40,522 bases of DNA from Apostichopus parvimensis. Taxonomy: Eukaryota; Echinodermata; Holothuroidea; Aspidochirotida; Stichopodidae. Below the pieces are notes generated by a model. That model was given only the letters and a program-made list of their open reading frames with translations. It did not search any database and was not told the origin of the DNA. A program made the translations under genes and the position numbers. Where the stretch lies: NCBI GenBank assembly GCA_000934455.1, contig KN885425.1:21062-61583 (forward strand), read 5' to 3'. Shown here one piece after another: positions 22,844-34,068 of the stretch. Position 1 is the stretch's first letter. Each line of letters begins with the position of its first letter.

Positions 22844-22979
22844 CTTTGGACAAGTGGGACAAGATGTTCCATCATCTATATCGAGACCCTTTCCTTGTAA
22901 GTGGCTGATCAAAAAGTAAAAGTGACGGAATTCCTCAAAGGTCTCATCTGTTAAGGTGCGATAAGGTGCGATAGGATAT
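22844..22979 (-). pseudogene. KDZ-transposase-type exon remnant (CPxC segment)
   Basis: A 136-bp minus-strand exon between an acceptor GGAATTTTCAG (exon starts 22979) and a donor CCAAAG/GTAAAG (exon ends 22844). It encodes YPIAPYRTLTDETFEEFRHF followed by YFLISHLQGKGLDIDDGTSC and PTCPK. The YR.L..E.F.EYRHF..........LD.GT.CP.CPK layout matches the segment preceding the catalytic core in KDZ (Kyakuja-Dileera-Zisupton) transposases. A 10-bp direct duplication (AAGGTGCGAT twice, near 22951-22972) lies inside and may have damaged the frame or splice site. Confidence 0.5.
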
Positions 22980-23423
22980 CTGAAAATTCCAAATGTTAGT
23001 CGGATACAATTTTTGCTTGTAAATGAAGATATAGGAGATGTGCTCACTTAATGACTGAAAAGCAAGCAGCACATACCTGTTGGTCAAAACACTCCTACAT
23101 CAATGCCTGCATGTAACATCATACCAGAATATCCATGAAAATCAAAGCTAAGATATATGTATTTCCTTTTGGCTGTTTAAACTGTGTAAAAAACAACTTT
23201 TTATTAAAAAAGCGAGCCATGTTAAGTATTAAATAAGACATTTGTTAGATGCTGTGGAGTCCCCTATGTGTGCTTAACTTCAAATGGTTACTCACTGATA
23301 AAACAATATCGTATTGCTTCCTGGGAACATCAATGTGCAGTCAGTATTACGACATGTTGAATTCTGATTCGATTACCTAAAATTCTTACCAACAAAATTG
23401 TCTAATTATTTCAAGACCCACAT

Positions 23424-23635
23424 CTAGGGGGACACATGTAGCCACTTCAATGATTGGCATATAGACTTAAGAGAAGATTGGGTCTCCAGTAGAAATGTTG
23501 CAATCCATTTTAGCAAGCAAATACTTATTGCACAAGTTGGATTCCTTGGACTGGATGGCCAATAACCACATCTCACAAGGCTCTCTGTATCATTTGTGCA
23601 ATGGCAAAAAGTCACTTGAACAGAAAAAGCCATTC
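23424..23635 (-). pseudogene. KDZ-transposase-type CxC cysteine-cluster exon remnant
   Basis: It begins after a very good acceptor (CCTTTTAATCATTACAG, exon start 23635) and encodes MAFSVQVTFCHCTNDTESLV followed by RCGYWPSSPRNPTCAISICL and LKWIATFLLETQSSLKSICQ. The FCHC....LVR.GYWPSSP..PT.A.S block is characteristic of the cysteine-cluster domain that accompanies KDZ transposases. The frame hits TAG at 23424, before the strong donor GTTG/GTAAGA near 23390. A shifted frame stays open to that donor, which points to a small indel. Its phase fits the upstream exon 24914-24812 (G plus GA forming Gly). Confidence 0.6.
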
Positions 23636-24811
23636 CTGTAATGATTAAAAGGAAAAGGGAGGCATGCTTAAAGGCATTGAAGACTCGCGCACAAAGAAAC
23701 ATTTCATGCCAGTCATCTGACCTGGTTTCGAATGAGGTGTAACAGAAGCGTTTTAGACACCACCATCGATCCCAGAAAATACACACCCACAGCTTGCTAC
23801 CATCGGTAATTAGACACTAGTGTACAGTCAATACATACAGCTACGGTCAATACCCACAACACAGTCAACACAGTGTACATAGCAGCGATGGACATCTCAG
23901 GTCCAGATGAAAGATAACAAGGGATCACGTTTCATTACTGTCTGCATTTTGTAGCGGCACGAAAAAAACTTCACTTGCAAGCAACGGAAAGTTAATTTTT
24001 TCAGATGGCAGCGGTTTCGGGCGTGTCTTCAATGCCTTTAATCAACAGATCACCAAACCCCTGTGTCTGATATCTGTTAGGTTTCCTTAATGCAGGGAAG
24101 AGGAATGAAGGCAAAATAATACTAAGTAATTATCATGGTTCCCTTTCTTGAGAAATTGTAATGACTCATGGTATTTTTAATAAAGGCTGCATAAGAACAT
24201 CATCAATTTCAATCGACAGTGAATTCTGATTCCAATACACAAGAGCAAAGAGGCACATATAGATAACAACTAGGCCTACACACACTGGAGAGGAGACTCA
24301 ACAAACACGAAGGAGATCGCAATGGTTATAGTTTCTTTGCAATCTTCAAATAGAGAATCATTTCATGATTTGTTTGCTTCTTAGGAAAAATTTATACAAA
24401 AGCTCTACACTTTTATCCTGAATATATCTAAGCTAAAGCCCTTATTAATATGAAACAATTGTATGTGTATAGCATGTGTATATAAACCCATGCAGTGTCA
24501 TCATACCCATTTTAGAGAAATTCTGACTTTCGGTTGCCACATTTTTGCAACTACTGTAGAAAACTTCAACATGTGACCAAATGTGGTATGGCGTGGATAA
24601 TATGGAGAAACATTGCAATAAATCCACCCGCCAAGTATGATGATAATGAATTACTCCCACGTGTGGTTATCCCACACAATAGAGAGTAACAAACCCATAT
24701 CCGCACAACACAAAAATGCAAAATGGCATTATCAGTTGAATGACACATAGAAGCATATCACAGCATGATATTATACAGTGTATGTATTCCACTATGGTGT
24801 GTAATTCTTAC

Positions 24812-24914
24812 CATGTTTGTCAAATAACCTCATTGACTTCAAATATTTCTTATTACAACTGTGTTGTGAGGCATTGAGCTCTCTGCAGAAATTTAAAGTT
24901 GAGCGGTATCCATT
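24812..24914 (-). pseudogene. Upstream exon of the KDZ-type gene
   Basis: A 103-bp exon bounded by a strong acceptor (TTTATTTGCTCACAG) and donor (ACATG/GTAAGAA). Only one frame is open: NGYRSTLNFCRELNASQHSC followed by NKKYLKSMRLFDKH. It ends with one base of a codon that the next exon (23635) completes in phase. Together they read ..LFDKHGMAFSVQVTFCHC, the expected order ahead of the cysteine cluster. More 5' exons were not identified with confidence. Confidence 0.5.
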
Positions 24915-26344
24915 CTGTGAGCAAATAAACATAAAAAGCAGAAAGATAGCTATCTAGACAACATGATGCTCATCACTTAAAGGTCAAAAAAAATTTGGTA
25001 AAATAAAAGCAACTTTCAATTCTTGAAGATGTTCATAATACTGTGCAGCAGGGTCCTTTTTAATCTCTCCAGAAGGTAGTTTTAATAAAGGATCTTGAAA
25101 ATGTGTGTACTACCCCAACTTTGAAGAGTGCCAAAATATCTCAGTGTATTACAAGGGTGGTGTAGAAAGTTTATGAAGCTCTATGTGTGCAAGATTCCTT
25201 GTACATGGTTTTTTGAAGGGGGTTGCAGATGGGAGGTGTCTTGAGCAAGAGAGGTTGCCTCGCACAGACTGTTGCTTTAAATAACATGTCTTTTTAATAT
25301 CTTGGATCTTAGAGTAATGTCTCTGTCTGTCATGCCCATTAAACTTTTTTATCTGAATATAGGGCACCAGATTTGTAGGCCCCAAAGCAGACTCCATCAA
25401 AAATGGAAGGCCCAGTGTACCAGGTGTGGGTGTCATATTCCTCTTCCTGTACATGATATTACATTAATAGGTTGGATATCATTGCAATCTACAGGCAGCC
25501 TTCAACGAGACTTGCATGCATTTAAATAGGTTACACTAAACTTTTTCTGTTTAAATTAACACAGTTAGTCGTTATTTATCCAAATTTACCAGAAATGATC
25601 AACCAGTAGCGAATAGGTCTCTTCAATGCCCCTCTCCCCAACCAAGGTTGGGGTTAAGATGAGCTAGGGGAACAAGAAATTCCCAGAATTATGAGGTAAG
25701 GAATAATCTAATTGTAAAGCTTTGTTAGGACAATTTATGATTCAAGCATTGTTCAATGTTCAACACATGCACTGTATATTGCTCCACTTCACACTACCAA
25801 TTAAGGCCCGTCTGTCCCCAAATAGGTCTTCTAAATCAACAACTAGAATCTGTCAAACTTTATTTTAATTCAATTACTTCAACCAACCATTGAACATTTG
25901 AAGACGGGGTACCTCTCCTTCCATGCGATTTAAAGTAAGTTTCACCGTTACATTCCTGTACACCAGGGTAAAGTCCTTCCTAAAATGTACGTTTCCGCCC
26001 TAGGCGGTGCCATGGGGGAAATGCTCGAATCCTATGGCGGAAAGGTATGGCGGCATGTACCTAGGCTATGGCGGAATGGCACTAGACCTAGATTCGGGTT
26101 AAATACTACTATAAGTTTACTTTTGTTATGGCAAAAACCTAGTGGGACTTGTGTTAAATTCTGACCATTAAACACTCCCGCATTTGCAAAAACCAACGCA
26201 CGATGCAGGGTATACTAGTAGTATAGTCAGTATTGCGAAGTTCGGAACACTGCGAAGTTCGGACACCCCTAAGAAATGCACCCTGATAACCTACAGCAAG
26301 AGCCAATTTCACGAAAAACTACAAAGCTACAGTTGTTTTCTCTC
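24915..26344. other. Intergenic sequence with short local repeats
   Basis: Three TATGGCGG words lie at about 26033-26078, and a 17-bp tandem (TGCGAAGTTCGGAACAC / TGCGAAGTTCGGACAC) lies at 26234-26266. Open frames on both strands at 25149-25529 lack recognisable motifs; 5' exons of the KDZ-type gene could lie here unseen. Confidence 0.4.
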
Positions 26345-26666
26345 NNNNNNNNNNNNNNNNNNNNNNNNNNNNNNNNNNNNNNNNNNNNNNNNNNNNNNNN
26401 NNNNNNNNNNNNNNNNNNNNNNNNNNNNNNNNNNNNNNNNNNNNNNNNNNNNNNNNNNNNNNNNNNNNNNNNNNNNNNNNNNNNNNNNNNNNNNNNNNNN
26501 NNNNNNNNNNNNNNNNNNNNNNNNNNNNNNNNNNNNNNNNNNNNNNNNNNNNNNNNNNNNNNNNNNNNNNNNNNNNNNNNNNNNNNNNNNNNNNNNNNNN
26601 NNNNNNNNNNNNNNNNNNNNNNNNNNNNNNNNNNNNNNNNNNNNNNNNNNNNNNNNNNNNNNNNNN
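26345..26666. other. Assembly gap (N)
   Basis: 322 undetermined bases. Any frame drawn across it is meaningless. Confidence 1.
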
Positions 26667-28660
26667 GAAGTGTCCATGCTAGTAGTAATGTAGTAGCTGC
26701 CGCGTCATTATGCTGGTAAACTATTTTATTACTGTTACTAGCCTAGGCCTAATTTAGAAGTGAAACTATACATAAGGCTGATCTAGGTTCCCCCTCCCCC
26801 ACCTTAGTTCCCATTTTGTGTATCTGTTTTGTATCTATTTGAGACTTGCACACACTCACCTGTCCGTGAAGAAGGTTTCAATCAAATGGATTTACCAAAA
26901 CAATTGGAGAAAAGTTAAGATAACCGTCTGAATCTCGCATGCAGTATAAAATAACCGCCGCCGCAGTGTGTCGGCTACGTGTTGTGCCAGCGCCGACCAT
27001 GCACTCCGTATTGTACGGCTAGGGAGTAGTCTTCGTTACCCAGCCGCCGCGCATTTTCACCTTTCGGACTCGTAGTTCAACGTGTAACAGCTTTGCAGTA
27101 ATTACTGTGCCACCTGTAACACATGTTACCGTGTTGCGAACACAGCACAGTAGTTACTGATGCACGGTGGTGGAACATGAACAGTAGTTACTGTACTAGC
27201 TATGAGTATCGGGTGCCAACTTTTACCAGAAACGTTTTTTGAAAACATATACTGACGAAGACGCTCTAAAGGCCAACTTTCTGCAGTTGCCACTTTGATG
27301 TGCCAGCTTAGAGATAATGAACTAATCAAATTGTATTATTTTCCTGTATTTTTTGGTAAATTTATTATCCGTGTAATACTATGTTTTATAAAGTTTAAGT
27401 TTGGTAAAAATGATCTAATCATCACATATCATACTCCTTAATTATGCCTTCTGGTTTAAGAATTTGAGTTTGGTCAATATTCTATCATTCCAAAGCAAAG
27501 CATCACAATATGTTATTAATAATATAAACGAAGCGTGTTTCTTGATATGACTCTGAGACACGGTAGTTATACGCTGTGATTCATTTATTATCTTCGTCTT
27601 GTTACTACTAAACAGACAGCATATTACACACAAGCATTTCTGCTTTAATATATAACGCGTCATCATAAGAGAATGTATCTCGTTAAGGTAAGTAAACTTA
27701 TAAAAAATGTATAAACTATACGGAGAAAATCAACCAAAGGCAAATGATAAAAGAAAAACAAAGACAATCAATATTGATAATACCAAAGAAACCGAGATGA
27801 AAATATCAACGTATGCGTTATCAATGACAAAAAAAGAGCCTCGTACAGCCAGTGAAAGTTGCAGAAGACTTTTGTAACTAAAGCTGTTGTTTGAAACGTC
27901 TTTCTGTTCATGGAAATCCACAGGAGAAAGATGAAAATAACGAGGGCTCAAAGTAGTTGAGGTAAAGGAATATCTTACAAAGTTAAAGTAACAGCGTTGG
28001 AAAACATTTTATCAAAAGAAATCTTTGTCAAAGTGAAAGGTAGGATGATTATAAAATTAAGTAGGCTTTATAGATAACAGTAACCAATTCTAATATCAAA
28101 CAAAGAAACAAACAAACATCTCATTGCAGCTCAGTCTAATTTCTTTTCAAGTGTGGATAATGGGGATACATGCCAGGTTGTAGTTATCATGGATCCAGTT
28201 GAAAAGAAAGTACAGTTTTGTAACACAATTTCATAGTTGTTCCTTGATTAATTTCTCAAATGTCACATAATCTTTTTCAAACAAAAACCTTCTATAGTAT
28301 GACAGCTTAAACATTGTTCTTTAAAAAAATCATATGATATTTTGAAGATATATCATTTATGGCCAGAATGTGGAATTTGAGGATTTGTAAGTTTAAAATA
28401 ACTAGAACGTGTATTTAACCAGCCGAATGGTTAGAAATAGTTTCTTGTTTTGTTTTAAAGAGTAATTTCGGTATGTTAAATCGAATTCAATTGGAAATAA
28501 GATTGAACATTAAATAATATCTATGTCTGCTTACAAGGAGTTTAGATAATTCATAGATCAGTGGATGTATCTTATTAAAGCTGAAATTAAAGAGAAACAA
28601 ATGATAAACGGTCTGTTCATTCAGCCATTTGATTGCACAACTAAGGCGATGTAAACGCTT
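26667..28660. other. Intergenic sequence, possible promoter-like patch
   Basis: A TATAAAATA word at 26945-26953 is followed by CpG-rich sequence (CCGCCGCCGC, GCGCCGACC, GCCGCCGCGC) to about 27070. This is unusual in the AT-rich surroundings and could mark a promoter, but no coding exon follows clearly. The minus-strand frame near 27730-27951 contains one hydrophobic stretch but starts without ATG. The rest shows nothing I can support. Confidence 0.35.
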
Positions 28661-28666
28661 AATTTC

Positions 28667-28672
28667 TTTATT
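28667..28672 (-). terminator. Candidate poly(A) signal of the cupin gene
   Basis: AATAAA on the minus strand, 54 bases after the TGA stop of the cysteine-dioxygenase-like frame. Position and motif are typical for a short 3' UTR. Confidence 0.55.
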
Positions 28673-28725
28673 AAGTCCGTTTTGTCCGTGCAAAAAAACA
28701 TCAAAAAATGTCAGTCTTTGGCTGC

Positions 28726-30018
28726 TCACAAGTTTGTTTTCTTGCCTGCCATAAATTTTTCATACTCTTTCATCACTTTATTGTACATTTCAGTGAAATG
28801 GAAATCTGAATTTGGCGCAAATACATCAACTGTGTGAGATTTTGAATCGAGGTAGTCGAAGAATGGCCAATGTATGTCGTCTTTATCTCCATACTGATAA
28901 CACTGAATAGTCGCACAGAAGTCATCTGTTTTGTTCCAAAGCTTGTGCGTTTGGTACCAGTTTGGGGCAATCCACGTAACATCATCTTTTTCGACGTCAA
29001 ATTCCTTAAGTGGCTTTGCACTTTCATCGGTTGTGTTCTTGTTGTAAATTGAAATAGTTAAGCCTCCGTGTAAGACACGAATCACCGCGTATGAGTTGCC
29101 ATGGTCATGTATCGGGCTCCCGCATTTCTTTGGCCAGATTTCTAAAACATATGGGGTACCTGGCGAATTTCCGAAGTTCTTACCGAGGGTGATGCGGAGA
29201 TAAATTTGGTCATCACTACCAAATTCATCCTTCTTTTTCTCCAAGGTTTTATGAAGTAGACCGTTTTCGTCTTCGATGCTGTGCCTAATTGCGTCCGTCA
29301 ACTTGTACTCTTTCCCCCTATATTCCAGACTCATGTTGATACCCTTGACATTATCATACAAATCTTGACAGGCTTCAGGAAGGCTGCTTGAATAGGTATA
29401 TTTACCCAGGTCAATGTCAAACATGTTTGACAACGAACTGTCTCGAACAAATGGTGGTCGATTACACATAAAAGGATACGGGCTAAACATTATCTCCTTC
29501 TCAACATCGACCAGTGTTGGCCTCTCGAACATCTTGAACATCTTGAACCTCCGAGAAGACCGATGGGATACCAAAGGATTGGAGTTGAACAGATTAACAG
29601 CTCGTGTCTTTGCTGGGTCAAAATATTTTGCTCTGTCGCCCTTATCTGTAAAAGTGTATTTTAACAGTGTAGTTTCCTCCATACAATAGCCTTTCCCATA
29701 TTTTACTGTCATATTATCACTATCGTAACTGTACCAGTATGTCACAATCTTGGATGGCTCATACCCAATATTGTTCATGCTAGAGACAATGGAGCCCTGC
29801 TGTGTCCAAAATGACGCTCCATTTTCACCTACTTCTTACAGAATGGTGGTTTCAGCAATTCCATCACCTTCCTTGTTACAAACTGCGATGTAGAATGGTT
29901 TATCTCGTTTGATGTTATACAGTAACGTACCCTTGCCAAGAGCAGGGAATGTTTCTTCCCATATTGGCATTGTCCTTCCATACCAGGTGGCTTTGTCATA
30001 GGTGTGTTGACGAGCCAT
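28726..30018 (-). CDS. Cysteine-dioxygenase-like cupin protein, one in-frame stop at codon 61
   Basis: From ATG at 30018 (good context, AGAATGG; in-frame TAA just upstream) one frame of 430 codons runs to TGA at 28726, broken only by TAA at 29838-29836. The part after the stop has an ATG at 29778 giving 350 residues. Numbered from that ATG, the C-terminal half matches the cysteine dioxygenase cupin: Y193-x-R195 (family Tyr58/Arg60), H224-D-H226 and H278 as the three metal ligands, and Tyr294 near the Tyr157 position. The cross-link cysteine (family Cys93) is Ala231, so the Cys-Tyr cofactor cannot form. The enzyme would dioxygenate a thiol substrate with Fe(II), or a diverged substrate. An extra ~200-residue N-terminal region (..YWYSYDSDNMTVKYGKG..) precedes it and makes the protein about twice the usual 200-residue CDO. 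The coding part is intronless with a probable 5' UTR intron acceptor at 30026. It could be a recent null allele, a sequencing error or a pseudogene; the clean frame on both sides of the stop argues the damage is recent or false. CDO-like family: fairly sure. Exact substrate: unknown. Confidence 0.8.
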
Positions 30019-30025
30019 TCTTTAT

Positions 30026-30040
30026 CTATAATGGAAAATA
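30026..30040 (-). promoter_or_regulatory. Probable splice acceptor in the 5' UTR of the cupin gene
   Basis: Minus strand TTTTCCATTATAG followed by ATAAAGAATGG, seven bases before the start codon. It implies an upstream leader exon, which could lie between here and the LINE relic or beyond it. Confidence 0.45.
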
Positions 30041-30329
30041 GAGTTACTTAGAACCATATGAAGATAAACTTTTGAATAAGGAAGGAAAATGCGACAACCA
30101 AACATGAAGCACACGCTCAGAGTCAAATTGTTAGTCTCATTTTTCCAGCGAGTAGAGAGTTTTGACGATTTTGAGAGACTAATTGTTTTGACTGAAAATG
30201 TAAAGGTATAGACAGTTTACCTATCAGAAGAAGAAAAAACTGACAGAATTGCCCCTGAATTATTTCCCGCATTCTTTACTGTTTTCGCCAAGAATGTTTC
30301 TAGCCGGTTTTGGTTGGGTGGAATTCATT

Positions 30330-33060
30330 GTCGATAAATTCTTGTAACCCGTTTTCTGAAAGGGAAATTCCGGTACCGCACATTTGTGCTGAAACAGTTT
30401 CATGGATCAGGCTTGATGCCCAGGTGCTGAGATTTGTTTGTTAATTGGCGCAGTATACATTCCTAATGAGTCATCTACACAACATGGCTTTAGTATGTTT
30501 GACGATATTATCAAAGACTGCATTGTAGGTAGATCTTGAAATTCAAGAACAGGGCTGATCATTGATTTCGTTGACCTGGATAAATTTGCTTCAATTGTTG
30601 CTGGGTTAGATACCTTCCACAATGTAATGAACTCCAGGGACAAGCTACATGCATTAGAAACCTTCACACAAAGTGTTAACTTAGATAAAGCTAGCTAAAA
30701 CAACTTTCGTCGACTTGTTGACCTGTGCCGGAGCCTAGATGTACATATTGGAAATTGAAGGTTTGAGAGTGATCGGGCGTAAGTAACTTTACTTTTGCAG
30801 AGAAGAGCACCATTGATTAAATCATAGTGTCTCCTAATATCTTTCCGAAACATCGTCCATTTTGAATTTGACATGTTCGATAAGGTTAAGTCGTATAATC
30901 ACAATCCTATATGTGTTGAAATTAAAGGCGATTCAAAAGAGCCGGCATCATGTACGATACCTGAGCCAATATCTTTTTTTGAAGGTGAATGTGGCAGTAG
31001 TAACACTAAAATCATTTGTAAGAATGGTCAAAGACATGATTTCTAAAATCTCTTTTGAAATGGATGAAGTTGACCATCGTGCATCGGGATTTGATAAAAG
31101 GTACCAACATTTTGTCAAGAACAAATAGATTATTTGTCTACTAATGTGAAGCGACTATTCCACGACATCACTGAGAGAGTTTGATGGAGAAGCGACCAAA
31201 CAGGAATGACTGCAACTTAGCCAGGACAAAGAACATTAAATCTAAACTTTCACACTAACTTAGCAAATGCGATAGATCTAGACAAGAGCTCCGAGTTCTC
31301 TGCCAGCAGTACAAGAAAAAGTTGAAGAAAGCAAAACCAGATTATGTTACTTATTTACATATAGAAATGAGAAAAATGAGAATCAGAACCAAAGAAGTAT
31401 TAGTATATAATTAAGAAGGCCAGCTCGTGGCAGAAATGTATGTCCCATATTTATATAGAGGAATTTAATATGCATCTGATGAATCTCACTTAAATTGAGC
31501 ATGTGCATTTTAATGTTTCTCCAGGTTTAAGTACCGTGACCTCCACTGCTGATGAGGATTTGAATGTTGATATAACATAAAGGAGCAGTTACTGCACAAG
31601 TTAGAAAACTTACAATCTCCTGGGGTTAATAAAATTAGAAATGAATATTAAAACATAGCCCAGTTACTGTTGTCCAGTTCATAACCAAACTGCTATATGT
31701 TTTACTGGCCTCTGGCACAGTGCCCATGGACTGGACGATTGGATTATTCAAGCCACTATTTAAAGGAAAACGTACGCCTAATAAAGTAATGAGGTTGATA
31801 TTTATCGGGTATTAACCTTTTAGGCCGCATGGGGAAATTATTTAACGCTATGTTAATCGAGCGTATGTGGAATTATTTAGATGGTACTGAGACCTTAGGG
31901 GATGAGAAAGGGAGTTTCAGGGCTAATCATTCCATATCAGACCAAAGTTTTGTAGTTTTCAGTCATTGATATCTATTTGAGTAAAAGAAACGTGTCTTTT
32001 GTACCTTTATCGACTACAAGAAAGCGCTTGTTTAGATAAATAAGTCTTTCCTGTGGTCTAAGTTAATCGCAAGTAACAATAATGACAGGGTTATTAATAT
32101 GATACAGTCCTTGTATATGAATACAAAATCGTTTGTTGTAAATATGGGACAAATATCTGAATTATTTGACTGTAATTTGGGAGTTAGACATGGGGAAAAT
32201 CTCCCAGTCCTATTCGCCATCTTTGTAAATGAATTCGAAAAGTTTATTAGCCGTCATTTATAAGGGACTTAATGATTTAAGCGGCTCTTTTGAGGAACAT
32301 TTTATTGATGATGACGTAGAGGTCTTTTTCAGGCTTTCTACTTTGTTGTACGCGGATGGCACTGTAGCCTTCGCTAAGAGTGAGAATGACTTACAATTAG
32401 CGTGTCAAATCATACTGTGCTTCTTAGAATCTGACCATTAATATAAATAAGGCAAACTAACCAAGCTTGTGCGAAACTGTCTGATCTATAAAACCTGTCG
32501 TGGATGGTGGGTATCTTTCAGTAATGACGCCTATGGTTAAGGTCGCAGTCCATTGTAAAGAAAACTTGAATAAGGCCTATAAGAGGGAGTCAAATTGATA
32601 GAAGAAAAACCGAAATGATAAGTGTTATCTAGAGAAATTATACTTTTCATTGACATATCATGACATTTGTATCATATGTATCAGAAATTCTCTTTGGATA
32701 GTTGAGGGTATATTTAGTTTAACTGTTGAAAGAGGAGCAGATTAAAAGCATTTCAACAGTCCGCACAATTCGTGTCCTTTGACAGAAAATAAAAACCGTT
32801 TTCTGCCACTGCATTAGTGAACGCACATTGTATAAGATGTTTTTCTATTTGGTATGTTGAAAGCTATAGGTAATGGTTTGAATAATTACATTCTGCTTAC
32901 GTAAAAATGATTTTAATATTTGTTGATAAGAATAACTATATTTTAAATAAACTTTAAACTAAATGAGCGTCAGATCTTATTGGAAGCAGAAAAGTGAGAG
33001 TTTGGACCTTCATGATGACGTTAAGAAATTCCTTAGACACTTCAGGAGCAAATAAGGGAC
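30330..33060 (+). mobile_element. Fossil LINE (CR1/Jockey-type): endonuclease and reverse transcriptase
   Basis: Frames shift often, but the order is that of a non-LTR retrotransposon ORF2. The endonuclease appears at about 30380-30960: TVSWIRLDAQVL, then CLLIGAVYIPNESS, then SRTGLIIDFVDLD, then RLVDLCRSLDVHI, and FDKVKSYNHNPICVEIKGDS. Reverse transcriptase pieces follow at 31590-32440: ENLQSPGVNKI, LLGRMGKLFNAMLIERMWNY, VFCTFIDYKKA, and RLSTLLYADGTVAFAKSEND. The catalytic box is YADG instead of YADD, so even an intact frame would be inactive. A probable C-terminal part runs on to about 33060. The many stops show an old insertion. Confidence 0.75.
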
Positions 33061-33970
33061 AACAGCATGCCTCATTAAATTTTAAAGTTTAGTAGCGCGT
33101 TGCAACATATATTAATCTTACATATAATATGTTTTATTTGATTAGCACTGTCAATAATTTGATGAGCAACGTTACTTTTGTCTCTTTATGTTGTCATATT
33201 TTGCTTATTATTTTATTTACTCAATGCAAGATGACAGAAAGCGATGCAATTATGACATTATACAATAAGCAGTTTAATACTTGTAACGAATATTGCTGAA
33301 ATCACTGTGTGATCTAGCAACATATGTAGTGCTAGCAATACTTTATTGAAATTTGATTGTAACACAAGCTGAACATATTATTCACAAGTAGTTGTGTTCA
33401 TCGTATTGTAAATTTCAAGCGAGACAAAATGGACATTTCTTTCGCTTTCAATTTATGTAACAGTTACTGAAAAAGTTAACTTACCAATGTTCCTATTATG
33501 CGACGAACTCCTGACACGATGCAGAACAAAGTGTTTCAACAATGAACCAAGTTGATGTAGATATGCAAAACTAAGGTTTCTTGAAAGATTGAAAACTTTG
33601 AACCGCATTCGTCCAATGCAAAACCAGTTATGCTTTTAAAGTGTTACCGAACGAACTTTATATCTATCGCACTGATATCGTATACATGGATACTCATAAA
33701 ATACACGTGATTGTGTGTAAAGAATGTATGTTTTCAACATATGAGGCGCATGTGTACCACATGGCAATAACGTGATAGAAATTGAAGCGAATTTACAGTA
33801 TTCAACATCAATAACATTGCCTTGCCTTTGGGTCCATGATATCGTTAAGATCATATGCTGGACATTACAGCTGGACTTACGTGATCGAACAGACGTAAAT
33901 GTATGTAATAAACTGCGCAAACTATTCAGTTACTACGTAATAGCATAGATATAACTACACACTACACACA
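33061..33970. other. Intergenic sequence, no gene seen
   Basis: AT-rich; the minus-strand frame 33636-33920 has no motif. No feature can be supported. Confidence 0.45.
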
Positions 33971-33971
33971 T

Positions 33972-33997
33972 TTTCGGACACCCTGGTCCTTCGTCAG
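33972..33997 (-). ncRNA. Hammerhead-like motif at the 3' end of the Penelope-like element
   Basis: Minus strand CTGACGA (33997-33991, core CUGANGA), an extra A, the hairpin GGAC-CAGGGT-GTCC and GAAA (33975-33972). It lies about 530 bases beyond the GIY-YIG stop, where Penelope-like terminal repeats carry ribozymes. The extra A before stem II is shared with the copies at 1495 and 14881. Confidence 0.5.
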
Positions 33998-34068
33998 GTG
34001 TAAAAAGAGTGATTGAAATCATGTTAGTCTACCGTAAGCCCCAGACTGCTTAAAGTGCTTGAACCCGG

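Noticed and set aside
26184-26719. Frames spanning the N region
   Set aside because: They consist mostly of undetermined bases; no coding evidence.
27730-27951. Frame with a hydrophobic segment
   Set aside because: The start is TTG, there is no homology, and AT-rich DNA often gives such stretches by chance.
28487-28729. 80-codon frame just after the cupin gene stop
   Set aside because: Overlaps the expected 3' UTR and contains the poly(A) signal; no homology seen.
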